Assembly: GCA_017481945.1 (NCBI GenBank)
Contig: JAFUOJ010000015.1
Location: forward strand, 1-64,000
DNA: 64,000 bases
DNA from: Parabacteroides sp.
Lineage (GTDB): Bacteria; Bacteroidota; Bacteroidia; Bacteroidales; Tannerellaceae
Reading direction: 5' to 3'
Every line of letters starts with the position of its first letter. Within the stretch, counting starts at the first letter, position 1. The translations under genes and the position numbers were made by a program. The notes under the pieces were generated by a model. That model was given only the letters and a program-made list of their open reading frames with translations. It searched no databases and had not been told where the DNA came from. Below, piece after piece: positions 19,053 to 27,880 of this stretch.

Positions 19053-20359
19053 ATATATTTAGCTTTCAAGTTTTTAATTTTCTCATCTTTTATACGTGCT
19101 AACAAAGCTTTCACTTTGTCTCGCTTAACAGCTGCAAAAGCACAACTCTCTTTAATCTCAACGATACCTAAGTCCTCTTTATCCAATGCTCCCTTTTGGA
19201 AAAGGAACCCTACAACATCTTTCTTGCTTAACTTATCCCGTTTCCCCCGGTTGATAACGATGGTCTTCCAATCAGGTGGCGTAGGTTTTCTTGCCACCTC
19301 TGGTAGGAAAAACTCCTCCGGCTCCCGCGTTACATAATCAGGTACTGTCTCCGTCTCATTTAAGATCAGATAGGCAACCCCCTCGGCATGCATACGGGCG
19401 GTACGTCCATTCCGATGTACATAGGCCTCTTCATTGACCGGGAGATGGTAATGAATCACATGCTTTACCTCCGCTATATCTAACCCACGTGAGGCCAGAT
19501 CCGTAGAGATAAAGACCGTCGTACTCCCATTGCGGAAGTAGGCTAAAGCTCGTTCACGATCCATCTGCTCCATACCTCCATGAAAACAACCGTTATCTAC
19601 TCCCATCTTCGTCAAGTAATTGCTCACCCGTTCTACCGTTTCACGATAATTACAAAAGACCAAAGCAGAACCTCCTTTAAGCTCTCCCAGAAGCTTATAG
19701 AGTGTCTCTAACTTATCTTTTACCGGAGATTTTACGACCCGCAGAGTTAACCCTTTTACCTCTTTCGTTTCTTTCAAAAAAGAAAGACGTATCGGTTTCT
19801 TCATCCCTACAAAGGCAGGAACTTCAACAGCAGCTGTAGCTGAAGTTAAAACACGACGACGCAAGCCGGGCAGATGAGCAGCGATCTTCTTCATTTCATC
19901 CAAGAATCCCAACTCAAGAGATTTATCAAATTCATCTAAAATCAGAGTTCGGACAGTTCCTAACTCAATATTGCCTCGATCTAAATGGTCGAGGATTCGT
20001 CCCGGGGTACCAATCAAAACCGTAGGAGGATACTCTAAACTTCGGCTCTCAATGCGTAAAGGATGTCCCCCATAACAACAATTCACTTTACACCCGGCTC
20101 CTAAAGAGCGAAAAACGGTCTCTATTTGTATCGCCAGCTCACGTGATGGGGCAATAATCAACGCCTGTATCTTCTTCTCTTCATCCGTCAGCGTAGTAAG
20201 CAAAGGCAATAGAAATGCTAACGTCTTACCCGAGCCTGTCGGGCTTAACAATAACATATCTTTCGTTGTCCCAGCCTCCAATACAGCCTGCTGCATTTCA
20301 TTTAAGGCTGTAATACCCGTATTGGCTAACGCACGAGCTATTATCTCTTCTTTCGTCAT
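19049..20359 (-). CDS. DEAD-box RNA helicase with DbpA-type RNA-binding C-terminus
   Basis: 436 residues. Helicase motifs in order: Q-like LNEMQQAVLEAG, motif I SPTGSGKT, Ia PSRELAIQ, Ib TPGRILDH, motif II DEFD (instead of DEAD), SAT, STDLASRGLDIAEV, and HRNGRTAR. The last ~75 residues (KLSKKDVVGFLFQKG and following) resemble the DbpA RNA-binding domain that targets 23S rRNA, so a ribosome-assembly role is likely. Cotranscribed with mtaD (4-bp overlap) and the M20 peptidase (2-bp gap). Confidence 0.88.
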   Translation of the reverse strand: MTKEEIIARALANTGITALNEMQQAVLEAGTTKDMLLLSPTGSGKTLAFLLPLLTTLTDEEKKIQALIIAPSRELAIQIETVFRSLGAGCKVNCCYGGHPLRIESRSLEYPPTVLIGTPGRILDHLDRGNIELGTVRTLILDEFDKSLELGFLDEMKKIAAHLPGLRRRVLTSATAAVEVPAFVGMKKPIRLSFLKETKEVKGLTLRVVKSPVKDKLETLYKLLGELKGGSALVFCNYRETVERVSNYLTKMGVDNGCFHGGMEQMDRERALAYFRNGSTTVFISTDLASRGLDIAEVKHVIHYHLPVNEEAYVHRNGRTARMHAEGVAYLILNETETVPDYVTREPEEFFLPEVARKPTPPDWKTIVINRGKRDKLSKKDVVGFLFQKGALDKEDLGIVEIKESCAFAAVKRDKVKALLARIKDEKIKNLKAKYI

Positions 20360-20361
20360 AC

Positions 20362-21717
20362 TTATTGATACCGTTTATAAAACTCTGCTACTGACTCTAT
20401 TCCTTTGTAAAAGAAATCTAAAGAGCAACTTTCATTTGGAGAATGAATTGCATTTTGCTCTACACCAAAGCCCATAAGCACTGTCTTAATACCTAACACT
20501 CGCTCAAAGGTGGAGATGATAGGAATACTTCCTCCACGACGTACAGCCAACGGACGTTTACCAAAAGCAACAGCCATCGCCTCCTCAGCCGCTTTATAAG
20601 CTGGTAAGTCTATCGGGCAGACATACCCTTGGCCACCATGCTTCGGGGTAACCTTCACTTTGACATAGGCTGGAGCTACTTGCGCTATATAGTCTTCAAA
20701 CAATTTAGAAATCTTTGCATGCTCCTGATGAGGTACCAAGCGACAAGAGACTTTAGCATAGGCCTTGGAAGGAAGAACTGTTTTACTTCCCTCTTCGATA
20801 TAACCACCCCAAATACCACAAATATCAAAAGAGGGACGACAGCTATTACGTTCCAACGTCGAGTAACCTTTTTCACCAAAAACTTCATCAATACCAATCG
20901 CAGCCTTATATTTAGCTTCATCAAAAGGAATTTGAGCAATCATATCACGCTCTGCTTGCGGAACCTCTTCAACATCATCATAGAACCCAGGAATCGTAAT
21001 TCGTCCGTCTGCGTCTGTAATATCAGCCATCATCTTACATAAAACATTGATGGGGTTAGCGACCGCTCCTCCAAAATGACCTGAATGTAAGTCTCGGTTT
21101 GGTCCTGTCACCTCTACCTCCCAATAAGCCAACCCACGTAAGCCGGTTGTTAAAGATGGAGTCTCTGCGCTAACCATACTGGTGTCAGAGACTAAGATTA
21201 CATCTGCTTTCAACAGTTCTTTATTCTCTTTGCAAAAGGCTTCTAAGCTCGGTGAGCCGATCTCTTCTTCCCCTTCAAAAATGAACTTCACATTACATTT
21301 TAACAGGTCTAACTTCAAAGCTGTTTCAAAACCTTTCACCTGCATCATGGCCTGCCCCTTATCATCATCAGCGCCACGTGCCCAGATACGACCGTCTCTA
21401 ACCTCCGGTTCAAAAGGAGAGCTCTTCCAAAGTTCCAACGGTTCAGCCGGCATTACATCATAATGAGAATAGACTAATATAGTTGGAGCCTCTGGCGAAA
21501 CATTCTTCTCACCATAAACAACCGGATTACCCATAGTAGGCATAACTTCTACTTTATCAGCTCCAGCAGCTAATAACAACTCTTTCCAACGTTCCGCACA
21601 AGCCACCATGTCTGGTTTATGTTCTTGTTTAGCACTAATTGAAGGAATACGAATCAAGGAGAAAAGTTCCTCTAAAAAACGGTCCTTATTGGACTCAATA
21701 TACGTCTTTATTGTCAT
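20362..21717 (-). CDS. M20-family dipeptidase
   Basis: 451 residues. Zinc ligands and catalytic residues appear in VYSHYDVMPAEP, GRIWARGADDDKGQ, FEGEEEIGSPSLE, VSDTSM and near the C-terminus GFGVEQNAIHSPNE. The dimerisation domain lies between about residues 205 and 350. Members hydrolyse dipeptides or aminoacyl conjugates in the cytoplasm. No signal peptide. It is first in the minus-strand cluster with the helicase and mtaD. Confidence 0.9.
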   Translation of the reverse strand: MTIKTYIESNKDRFLEELFSLIRIPSISAKQEHKPDMVACAERWKELLLAAGADKVEVMPTMGNPVVYGEKNVSPEAPTILVYSHYDVMPAEPLELWKSSPFEPEVRDGRIWARGADDDKGQAMMQVKGFETALKLDLLKCNVKFIFEGEEEIGSPSLEAFCKENKELLKADVILVSDTSMVSAETPSLTTGLRGLAYWEVEVTGPNRDLHSGHFGGAVANPINVLCKMMADITDADGRITIPGFYDDVEEVPQAERDMIAQIPFDEAKYKAAIGIDEVFGEKGYSTLERNSCRPSFDICGIWGGYIEEGSKTVLPSKAYAKVSCRLVPHQEHAKISKLFEDYIAQVAPAYVKVKVTPKHGGQGYVCPIDLPAYKAAEEAMAVAFGKRPLAVRRGGSIPIISTFERVLGIKTVLMGFGVEQNAIHSPNESCSLDFFYKGIESVAEFYKRYQ

Positions 21718-21798
21718 ATTATTTATCTTGTTTTAATTAAATTCTAAAAAAGGAGACACAATAATACAACATTTCCTATTCAAATAAAAATTTCTCCT

Positions 21799-21806
21799 TA
21801 CCTTTG
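21799..21806 (+). promoter_or_regulatory. -7 box for the sialate O-acetylesterase gene
   Basis: TACCTTTG, 25 bp before the ATG at 21832, matches the Bacteroidetes -7 consensus. No good -33 TTG is visible. Confidence 0.6.
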
Positions 21807-21831
21807 ATTAGTCTATTTAATAAAACTTATC

Positions 21832-23247
21832 ATGAGAACAAAATTATTTTTTGTATTCGTTTTATTCTCTTGCATGACTTCTCATGCTAAAATAAAACTA
21901 CCTGAATTACTCAGTGACCACATGGTTCTACAACAACAGACCAACGCTCGTCTATGGGGGGAAGCTACTCCAAACAGTACGGTAACGATTCAATCTTCTT
22001 GGAACAATCAAATTTGGGAAACAAAGGCTGACGCTCAAGGTATTTGGGAAACAACGATTGCGACACCAAGTGCCTCGTTTGCTCCACAGACAATTACTAT
22101 CAGCGATGGAGAACCTATAACTCTCCACAATGTCCTCATTGGGGAAGTTTGGTTCTGCTCCGGACAATCTAATATGGAAATGACATTGAATGGGTTCAGC
22201 AAATGCCCTATCGAAGGAGCTAATAATGTCATTGCTGACGCTCCCAATCACACAATACGAGTAGCCACTATTCATCGGAGCGGAGCTCTTACTCCTCAAC
22301 CTTATGCTAAAGGGATGTGGAAAGAATCAACTACAGAGAACGCGGCAGGCTTCACTGCTACCGGTTATTTTTATGCGCTTGCTCTACAAAAAACATTGCA
22401 AGTACCTATTGGACTAATCAACTGCTCATGGGGTGGTTCCTGCGTAGAGGGCTGGCTACCGGAAAGAATTTTAAAGAATTACCAGGATATTGATCTTAAT
22501 AAAGCGAAAGAGCCCAAATTCAAATGGCGTCAACCGATGGTAATGTATAATGCCATGCTCTATCCCAGTCGTAAATATACCATCAAAGGTTTTATCTGGT
22601 ATCAAGGTTGCGCTAACGTAAGCCGAGCTGCAAGTTATGCAGAACGTATGACTGCTATGGTGAAAGAATGGCGTTCTCTTTGGGGACAAGGAGATCTTCC
22701 TTTTTATTACGTAGAGATTGCCCCCTTTGCCTATAGCAATGATTGCAAAGGAACTAAATCAGCCTACCTACGTGAAGCTCAATTTAAAGCACAAGCAATG
22801 ATTCCTAACAGTGCCATGATTACTACAAATGATTTGGTAGAACCTTATGAGTTCTCACAAATTCATCCGAAAAACAAAAAAGATATTGGCGACCGCTTGG
22901 CTTGGCAAGCCCTTTCAAAAACATACGGGTATAAGGGAATCTATGCTGATAGCCCCTCCTACCGAGAGATGGAGATCAAAGGGAATCAAATCTTAGTTCG
23001 TTTTGACCATGCCGAATTAGGTCTTAGCCCTTGGGAAGAAATTACTGGATTTGAGATTGCAGGAGAAAACAAAGTCTTTCATCCAGCAACAGCTAAGTTG
23101 ACGAACAACCCGGAAGAAATCGCTGTATCCTCACCAAAGGTAAAGAAACCTGTAGCTGTCCGCTATTGCTTCCGTAACTTCCAAATCGGAAACGTTGTGA
23201 ACCATCGCAACCTTCCTTTGATCCCATTCAGGACGGATAATTGGTAA
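21832..23247 (+). CDS. Sialate 9-O-acetylesterase, exported
   Basis: 471 residues with a signal peptide (MRTKLFFVFVLFSCMTSHA). The SGNH-like SASA core shows VWFCSGQSNMEMTLNGF (nucleophile Ser), WGGSCVEGWLPE, GFIWYQGCANV and the catalytic QIHPKNKKDIGDRLA. An N-terminal beta-domain (LLSDHMVLQQQTNARLWGEA) is typical of the family. The enzyme removes O-acetyl groups from sialic acids or other sugars in the periplasm, helping mucin glycan breakdown. It is monocistronic and convergent with panB. Confidence 0.9.
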   Translation: MRTKLFFVFVLFSCMTSHAKIKLPELLSDHMVLQQQTNARLWGEATPNSTVTIQSSWNNQIWETKADAQGIWETTIATPSASFAPQTITISDGEPITLHNVLIGEVWFCSGQSNMEMTLNGFSKCPIEGANNVIADAPNHTIRVATIHRSGALTPQPYAKGMWKESTTENAAGFTATGYFYALALQKTLQVPIGLINCSWGGSCVEGWLPERILKNYQDIDLNKAKEPKFKWRQPMVMYNAMLYPSRKYTIKGFIWYQGCANVSRAASYAERMTAMVKEWRSLWGQGDLPFYYVEIAPFAYSNDCKGTKSAYLREAQFKAQAMIPNSAMITTNDLVEPYEFSQIHPKNKKDIGDRLAWQALSKTYGYKGIYADSPSYREMEIKGNQILVRFDHAELGLSPWEEITGFEIAGENKVFHPATAKLTNNPEEIAVSSPKVKKPVAVRYCFRNFQIGNVVNHRNLPLIPFRTDNW

Positions 23248-23286
23248 TTTATCCTCTCTTCCTCCCCCTTTCCATTCGCGCCTTTA

Positions 23287-23394
23287 GCGACTTACCAGTC
23301 GCGGGACCCGCGACTGGTAAGGTTGGAGAGTAGCGACCGATAAGTCTACTGACCGTAGACCGGTAAGTCTATTCAGGATAGACTAAAATAGAGG
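23287..23394. repeat. 23-bp-period tandem array of small palindromes, locus 1
   Basis: Units of 16 bp plus a 7-bp linker start at 23287, 23310, 23333, 23356 and (degenerate) 23379. Unit 1 is GCGACTTACCAGTCGC, a hairpin with loop TACC. Unit 4 is TAGACCGGTAAGTCTA, identical to the unit at 43150-43165. Units 1 and 2 also face each other as a 15-bp inverted repeat (23291-23305 and 23307-23321) centred on one A. The array lies 39 bp after the sialate esterase stop and before the panB stop, between convergent genes. Confidence 0.85.
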
Positions 23395-23407
23395 TTCGGA
23401 TAATACA

Positions 23408-23443
23408 AGAAAGGGGTATCCTACCTTCCGGATAACCCTTTCT
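23408..23443. terminator. Hairpin between convergent genes, possible terminator
   Basis: 14-nt arms AGAAAGGGGTATCC (23408-23421) and GGATAACCCTTTCT (23430-23443) pair with one mismatch around an 8-nt loop. No strong T tract follows on either strand, so the terminator role is a guess from its place between convergent stops. Confidence 0.5.
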
Positions 23444-23493
23444 ATAATAAAAATACCTCTTTTTCTCTTTAAAAGGAATACGACCTGCTTCTA

Positions 23494-24321
23494 TCAATAC
23501 TGCTCTTTCTCGTTCGGGAAGTCCTGCGTTTTGACATCTTCGATATAGGCTTGTACGGCATGCGTAATGTCTTCTGCCAAATTAGCATAGCGGCGAAGGA
23601 AACGAGGTGAGAAACCTTTGTTGATTCCTAACATGTCGTGCATAACTAACACCTGACCGTCTACACCCCCTCCGGCTCCAATACCGATAATTGGAATCGT
23701 CAGCTCGGAAGCAACTCGCGCAGCTAAGCTGGCCGGAATCTTTTCCAACACAATGGCGAAACAGCCGATTTCTTCCAACAGATGAGCGTCTTCAACAAGC
23801 TTCTTTGCTTCTGCTTCTTCGCGGGCACGCACTGTATACGTTCCAAACTTATTAATGGACTGAGGGGTCAATCCTAAATGTCCCATAACAGGAATACCTG
23901 CACAGAGAATACGTTCAATGGATTCGCGTATCTCAGAGCCACCTTCCAGCTTGATACAATCAGCGTGTGTCTCTTTCATCACGCGAATGGCTGAAGACAA
24001 AGCTTCCTTTGAATTTCCTTGATAGGTTCCGAAAGGTAAATCAACTACAACCAATGCACGCTTTACGGCTTTCATCACGGACTTACCATGATAGATCATC
24101 TGATCCAACGTAATAGGTAATGTCGTCACGTTACCAGCCATTACATTAGAGGCAGAGTCCCCGACAAGGATAACATCCATGCCTGCTTGATCTATAAGTT
24201 GGGCCATTGAGTAGTCGTAAGCGGTCAACATGGAAATCTTCTCTCCACGTTGCTTCATCTCTATCAGGCGATGTGTGGTCACCTTTCTATTGTCTTCTAA
24301 ATCCCTTTTTGCAACTGACAT
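23494..24321 (-). CDS. panB: Ketopantoate hydroxymethyltransferase
   Basis: 275 residues, the usual length. Motifs include [30 protein letters not shown] (metal and ketoacid site), [30 protein letters not shown] and [21 protein letters not shown]. It makes ketopantoate from 2-ketoisovalerate and methylene-tetrahydrofolate, the first committed step toward pantothenate and CoA. It is alone here; panC and panD are not in the window. Confidence 0.96.
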   Translation of the reverse strand: MSVAKRDLEDNRKVTTHRLIEMKQRGEKISMLTAYDYSMAQLIDQAGMDVILVGDSASNVMAGNVTTLPITLDQMIYHGKSVMKAVKRALVVVDLPFGTYQGNSKEALSSAIRVMKETHADCIKLEGGSEIRESIERILCAGIPVMGHLGLTPQSINKFGTYTVRAREEAEAKKLVEDAHLLEEIGCFAIVLEKIPASLAARVASELTIPIIGIGAGGGVDGQVLVMHDMLGINKGFSPRFLRRYANLAEDITHAVQAYIEDVKTQDFPNEKEQY

Positions 24322-24350
24322 AATGAATTTATATTAATTGTTACAGAGCA

Positions 24351-24358
24351 CAAAGGTA
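24351..24358 (-). promoter_or_regulatory. -7 box for panB
   Basis: On the minus strand the box reads TACCTTTG, 29 bp upstream of the panB ATG. A TTG at 24382-24384 is 23 bp away, slightly long for a -33 element. Confidence 0.55.
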
Positions 24359-24367
24359 GAGAAAATT

Positions 24368-26257
24368 TTAGAATGTTACATCAATTCCTCCCATGAAGAT
24401 AGCTTTAGGCATAGGAAAACCCTCATTTATGGTGTACAAAGTAGCAGTCAGGTTTTCTCCCTTCACAAAGAGGTTCATTCCTTTTTCACGTGAACCCAAA
24501 CGATAAGCTATACGGGCGTTCAACGTTGTAAAGTCCTCTTGCTCCGTACAGTTGGTATCTGTATATAGTCCAAAGACAGATTGGACGTTCAAGTTCAAAG
24601 TGAAACGGCCGGGGGTATAGGTTGTTCCTGCATAGAACTTATGTTCCGGTGCACCGGGAATCGGATGGCTCATGTGCAGATAGCTGTAATTCATGTTCAA
24701 ACTTAAATCCTTACAGAGTTGATAACGGGCTTCCCACTCTATACCTTTATTAATAAAGGAACCGGTATTCATATTTTTATACGGCGGGCGATTATCGCCA
24801 TTCACGCTGACGGAATATATCATATCGGATCCATCAATATAGAAGGCTGTCAGTTCAGTATGTAAATCTCCTTCCAAGAAAGATTGCCCAATAGCCACTT
24901 CATAGTTAATCATACGCTCCGGTTTTAGATCCTCATTGGCAGTTCCCCACATATACATCTCACGAATGTTTGGGCTACGGAATCCTTTCGATACAGAAGC
25001 TCGGATGAGATTCCCTTCAAAAGGTCGGAAAGTAATACCTCCTTGGGGGACCCATTCTCCTCCAAAAGAGCTATTGTGCTCATAGCGTATGCCGGCGTTT
25101 AGGCTTACCTTTTCAAAGAGTTCTTGTTGCATAGTCAGATAGCCAGCAACTTCATTGACCGTTTTATTGACTAACATCTGCTTGGAAGAGCCATCAAGAT
25201 AGTTATTCCAAGCTTTTCCACCCCAGTTTTTATAATCAATCCCTACTGTAAAGTGATTCCCCTTAAAAAGGCGAAAGGTCTCATAGAACAGGAGTCCGAC
25301 ATTATGGTCGCTTGAGCGGAAACGATACGTTAGCGGCTCCTCACCCGGTCTATATCCGTCATTAATATCATGGTCTCCCCAATTATAAAACAGACGTAGG
25401 GCACCTGTTACCTTTTCATAACGATTTTCGACAGACAGAGAGGTCGTTCCACGTAGGATATCCATCTTATTATCAAAGATAGGATCAGACACTTTACCGG
25501 GATTTTGATAGTTCGACTTAGCGATACTGACGTCTCCAGATAGTTTATATTGTTCATTGAAAGTGTATCCTAAATTAGCAAAACCGTTTGTCATCCGAAA
25601 ATCCGAATAAGGGCGATGACCATCCGTACGGTCGTGATTCAAAGAGATAAAACTACTGAACCCACCTTTATTATAGCCATTATTCACCATGTACTTCTGT
25701 GTATTATAGGAACCGTACATTACACGTGCCTGTGTACGTCTTCCTTCTTGCTTATGACGACGAGTGATTATATTCACAACCCCTCCCATCGCATTAGAAC
25801 CATAAAGTAATGAACCCGGTCCACGAATCACTTCGACTCTTTCAACATCAGAGGCCACATAAGTATCTGGCAAAGAATGGCCAAACACACCTGCCCATTG
25901 AGGTTGTCCATCAAATAACATTAAAACTTTATTACCACTTCCTACCCCTCGTATATTCACCGTCCCTGCAGCACCTTCCGAGACTCCAAAACCGGTAATA
26001 CCTTTTTGAGTAACAAACAGTCCTGGCACATGTTGGGACAAAACAGGTAATAAAGCAGACTCACTACTTGACTCAATTTGTTCTCGGTCTATCACAGAGA
26101 GAGTAAGTGGGACACTATTACGATTAACTTCTATCTTATTAGCTGAAATAATAACCCCCTGTAGTTGAATCAGACTATCAATTTTATTAGGATCATTGGC
26201 ATAAGACAAATTCCCAAAGCATAGTATAAAAGCAAGTAAAAGTACCTTTTTTATCAT
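24368..26257 (-). CDS. TonB-dependent outer-membrane receptor, probable cobalamin/metal-chelate type, under a NikR-like regulator
   Basis: 629 residues. Signal peptide MIKKVLLLAFILCFGNLSYA, then plug domain (QLQGVIISANKIEVNRNS, VNIRGVGSGNKVLMLFDGQP, VERVEVIRGPGSLLYGSNAMGGVVNIITRR) and a 22-strand-type barrel ending in a C-terminal F (GGIDVTF). Its size and lack of an STN or carboxypeptidase-like domain separate it from SusC proteins; it resembles BtuB/FhuA-type receptors. A 28-bp operator-like inverted repeat overlaps its -7 box, and a NikR-family gene lies immediately upstream on the same strand, so metal- or chelate-linked regulation is likely. The ligand is unknown. Confidence 0.88.
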   Translation of the reverse strand: MIKKVLLLAFILCFGNLSYANDPNKIDSLIQLQGVIISANKIEVNRNSVPLTLSVIDREQIESSSESALLPVLSQHVPGLFVTQKGITGFGVSEGAAGTVNIRGVGSGNKVLMLFDGQPQWAGVFGHSLPDTYVASDVERVEVIRGPGSLLYGSNAMGGVVNIITRRHKQEGRRTQARVMYGSYNTQKYMVNNGYNKGGFSSFISLNHDRTDGHRPYSDFRMTNGFANLGYTFNEQYKLSGDVSIAKSNYQNPGKVSDPIFDNKMDILRGTTSLSVENRYEKVTGALRLFYNWGDHDINDGYRPGEEPLTYRFRSSDHNVGLLFYETFRLFKGNHFTVGIDYKNWGGKAWNNYLDGSSKQMLVNKTVNEVAGYLTMQQELFEKVSLNAGIRYEHNSSFGGEWVPQGGITFRPFEGNLIRASVSKGFRSPNIREMYMWGTANEDLKPERMINYEVAIGQSFLEGDLHTELTAFYIDGSDMIYSVSVNGDNRPPYKNMNTGSFINKGIEWEARYQLCKDLSLNMNYSYLHMSHPIPGAPEHKFYAGTTYTPGRFTLNLNVQSVFGLYTDTNCTEQEDFTTLNARIAYRLGSREKGMNLFVKGENLTATLYTINEGFPMPKAIFMGGIDVTF

Positions 26258-26291
26258 CTATTCCTATAGTTTATGTTCATGAATACAAACA

Positions 26292-26299
26292 CAAAAGTA
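26292..26299 (-). promoter_or_regulatory. -7 box of the TonB receptor gene, overlapping the operator
   Basis: Minus-strand TACTTTTG (26292-26299), 34 bp upstream of the receptor ATG. Its upstream end overlaps the first operator half-site at 26297. A TTTG at 26325-26328 is 25 bp away, too far for a canonical -33. Confidence 0.5.
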
Positions 26300-26324
26300 A
26301 CACATTTATTCATATTCGTGTTAC
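26297..26324. promoter_or_regulatory. Candidate operator for the NikR-like regulator
   Basis: GTAACAC (26297-26303) and GTGTTAC (26318-26324) form a perfect 7-bp inverted repeat with 14 bp between. Total length is 28 bp, the same as the E. coli NikR site GTATGA-N16-TCATAC, and the first two and last two bases are the same. It covers the start-proximal part of the TonB receptor promoter, a repressor position. Confidence 0.65.
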
Positions 26325-26366
26325 CAAACTTTACTATCAAAGCTATTTTATGGATATTTAACGGAC

Positions 26367-26768
26367 TCAATCAGCCCGACTCATCACCAATTTACCATGC
26401 TTAATTCCTTTAATAGTTGTCAGATGATCAGCTAATTCGGTTAATCGATAGGCTGCTCCCATTACGGTAACAATATGCAAAGAGAAGTTTTTATTGATAT
26501 AATATTGAGAGGAAGAGAGGATAACGTCTTGATAATTTTGCTGAATATCAGCAATTCGGGAAGTAATATCTTTTTTTACTTGGTCATACATAATAATGAT
26601 CGTACCTGCAACAATATGGTTACATTGCCACTTTTTCTCAGCCACATTCTTCTCTACCAAGAATCGGATAGCTTGCGAACGATTGGCAAAGCCATTTTCT
26701 ATAACATACTGATCCAATGATTCCAGCAGATTATCTTCCAACGAAACACCAAAACGCTTTAAAGCCAT
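26367..26768 (-). CDS. nikR: NikR-family ribbon-helix-helix regulator lacking the nickel ligands
   Basis: 133 residues, the same length as E. coli NikR, and it aligns to it with a single N-terminal residue offset. The DNA-binding ribbon-helix-helix is intact (FGVSLEDNLLESLDQYVI, ANRSQAIRFLVEK). The C-terminal ACT-like domain keeps the fold (KKDITSRIADIQ, LHIVTVMG, LADHLTTIKGIKHGKL). The four square-planar nickel ligands of E. coli NikR (H76, H87, H89, C95) align with Gln77, Gln88, Tyr90 and Ser96, so nickel cannot be held in the known way. It probably represses the TonB receptor downstream and perhaps itself. The gene symbol reflects homology, not proven nickel response. Confidence 0.88.
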   Translation of the reverse strand: MALKRFGVSLEDNLLESLDQYVIENGFANRSQAIRFLVEKNVAEKKWQCNHIVAGTIIIMYDQVKKDITSRIADIQQNYQDVILSSSQYYINKNFSLHIVTVMGAAYRLTELADHLTTIKGIKHGKLVMSRAD

Positions 26769-26801
26769 ACCTCTTTTTTTACTTTAAACTAATATTCCGA
26801 A

Positions 26802-26809
26802 CAAATATA
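26802..26809 (-). promoter_or_regulatory. -7 box for the NikR-like gene
   Basis: Minus-strand TATATTTG, 33 bp upstream of the ATG at 26768. A 6-bp inverted repeat ATAGAA-N4-TTCTAT overlaps it at about 26807-26822. No clear -33. Confidence 0.45.
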
Positions 26810-26840
26810 GAACTTTTTCTATTAGTATGCATATAAAATT

Positions 26841-26848
26841 TACTTTTG
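26841..26848 (+). promoter_or_regulatory. -7 box for the EamA permease gene
   Basis: TACTTTTG, 19 bp before the ATG at 26868. It lies back to back with the NikR-like promoter. An in-frame TTG at 26859 would leave almost no leader, so the ATG is preferred. Confidence 0.5.
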
Positions 26849-26867
26849 CGCACTTAATTTGTCTAAC

Positions 26868-27830
26868 ATGAATACAAAAGTCAAAGGTTATCTATTAGGG
26901 GCTATTGCTGCTACCACTTATGGGACAAATCCGCTATTCGCTCTACCTCTTTATAAGGAGGGTATGAATCCGGACTCTGTTCTTTTCTATCGTTATTTAT
27001 TAGCTATTCCTATTATAGGAATTATGATAAAGGCACGTGGAAGAAATTTTAAAGTACCACGGGAGAAGATTTTTCCTCTGGTTGGGATGGGAATTTTGAT
27101 TGCTTTTTCTTCGCTTGCTCTTTTCCAAAGTTATAACTATATGGAAGTGGGTATCGCTTCAACCCTACTATTTGTTTATCCAATTATGGTTGCATTAATT
27201 ATGGCAACTATATTTAAAGAAAAGCTTTCTCTACAAACCATCCTCTGTATTCTTTTAGCACTAACAGGTATCGGGTTACTTTACAAAAGTGAAAATGGAG
27301 CAACCCTAAGCCCAACAGGTATTACATTGGTTATGGCATCAGCTCTTTCTTATGCGATTTACATTGTCGGAGTAAACCAATCAACATTGAAAAATGTGGC
27401 GACTCTTTCCCTTACATTTTACACACTATTGTTTGGTGTCAGTCTTTTTCTTCTTCGTATAGCAACAGGACAAGAACTTTTCATTGTCGATAAATGGTAT
27501 CTTTGGCTAAATCTTTTAGCATTAGCCATTTTTCCAACAGCAATTTCTTTCCTTTGTACAACCAGTGCTGTTCAATATATCGGTTCTACTCCCACAGCAA
27601 TCTTAGGCGCTTTGGAACCTGTAACGGCAGTTTTCTTTGGAGTAACCATTTTTGGAGAAGCTCTAACTGGAAGGATTTGTGTAGGTATATCACTTATTAT
27701 TTTAGCCGTAACCCTCATTATTGCAGGAGGTAACATCACCTCTCACTTGATCCGCTTTAGAAAACTATTTCCCAAACTTCCTATCAAGAAGAAAATATTT
27801 TTCAAAAAAACCAACCGCAATCCGTTGTAG
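26868..27830 (+). CDS. EamA/DMT-family inner-membrane permease
   Basis: 320 residues from the ATG at 26868. Ten hydrophobic helices arranged as two EamA repeats: GYLLGAIAATTYGTNPLFALPLY starts the first and LSPTGITLVMASALSYAIYIVG the second, each ending near a conserved P (LLFVYPIMVALI; AILGALEPVTAVFFGV). The C-terminus is basic and cytoplasmic (RFRKLFPKLPIKKKIFFKK). Substrate unknown; family members export or import small metabolites. It is divergent from the NikR-like gene but there is no direct evidence of co-regulation. Confidence 0.9.
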   Translation: MNTKVKGYLLGAIAATTYGTNPLFALPLYKEGMNPDSVLFYRYLLAIPIIGIMIKARGRNFKVPREKIFPLVGMGILIAFSSLALFQSYNYMEVGIASTLLFVYPIMVALIMATIFKEKLSLQTILCILLALTGIGLLYKSENGATLSPTGITLVMASALSYAIYIVGVNQSTLKNVATLSLTFYTLLFGVSLFLLRIATGQELFIVDKWYLWLNLLALAIFPTAISFLCTTSAVQYIGSTPTAILGALEPVTAVFFGVTIFGEALTGRICVGISLIILAVTLIIAGGNITSHLIRFRKLFPKLPIKKKIFFKKTNRNPL

Positions 27831-27854
27831 TATCCAAAGAAAGGGCTAACTTTG
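27825..27854 (+). promoter_or_regulatory. Promoter of pheS (-33 TTG, -7 TAACTTTG)
   Basis: TTG at 27825-27827 inside the end of the EamA gene, 19-bp spacer, TAACTTTG at 27847-27854; pheS ATG follows 26 bp later. Full consensus match. Confidence 0.7.
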
Positions 27855-27880
27855 CACATTGAAAATTAAAAAGATTAGAA

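Noticed and set aside
19049-20359. Helicase with DEFD instead of DEAD as a novelty
   Set aside because: Single substitutions at the third position occur in the superfamily and all other motifs are intact; noted only in the annotation.
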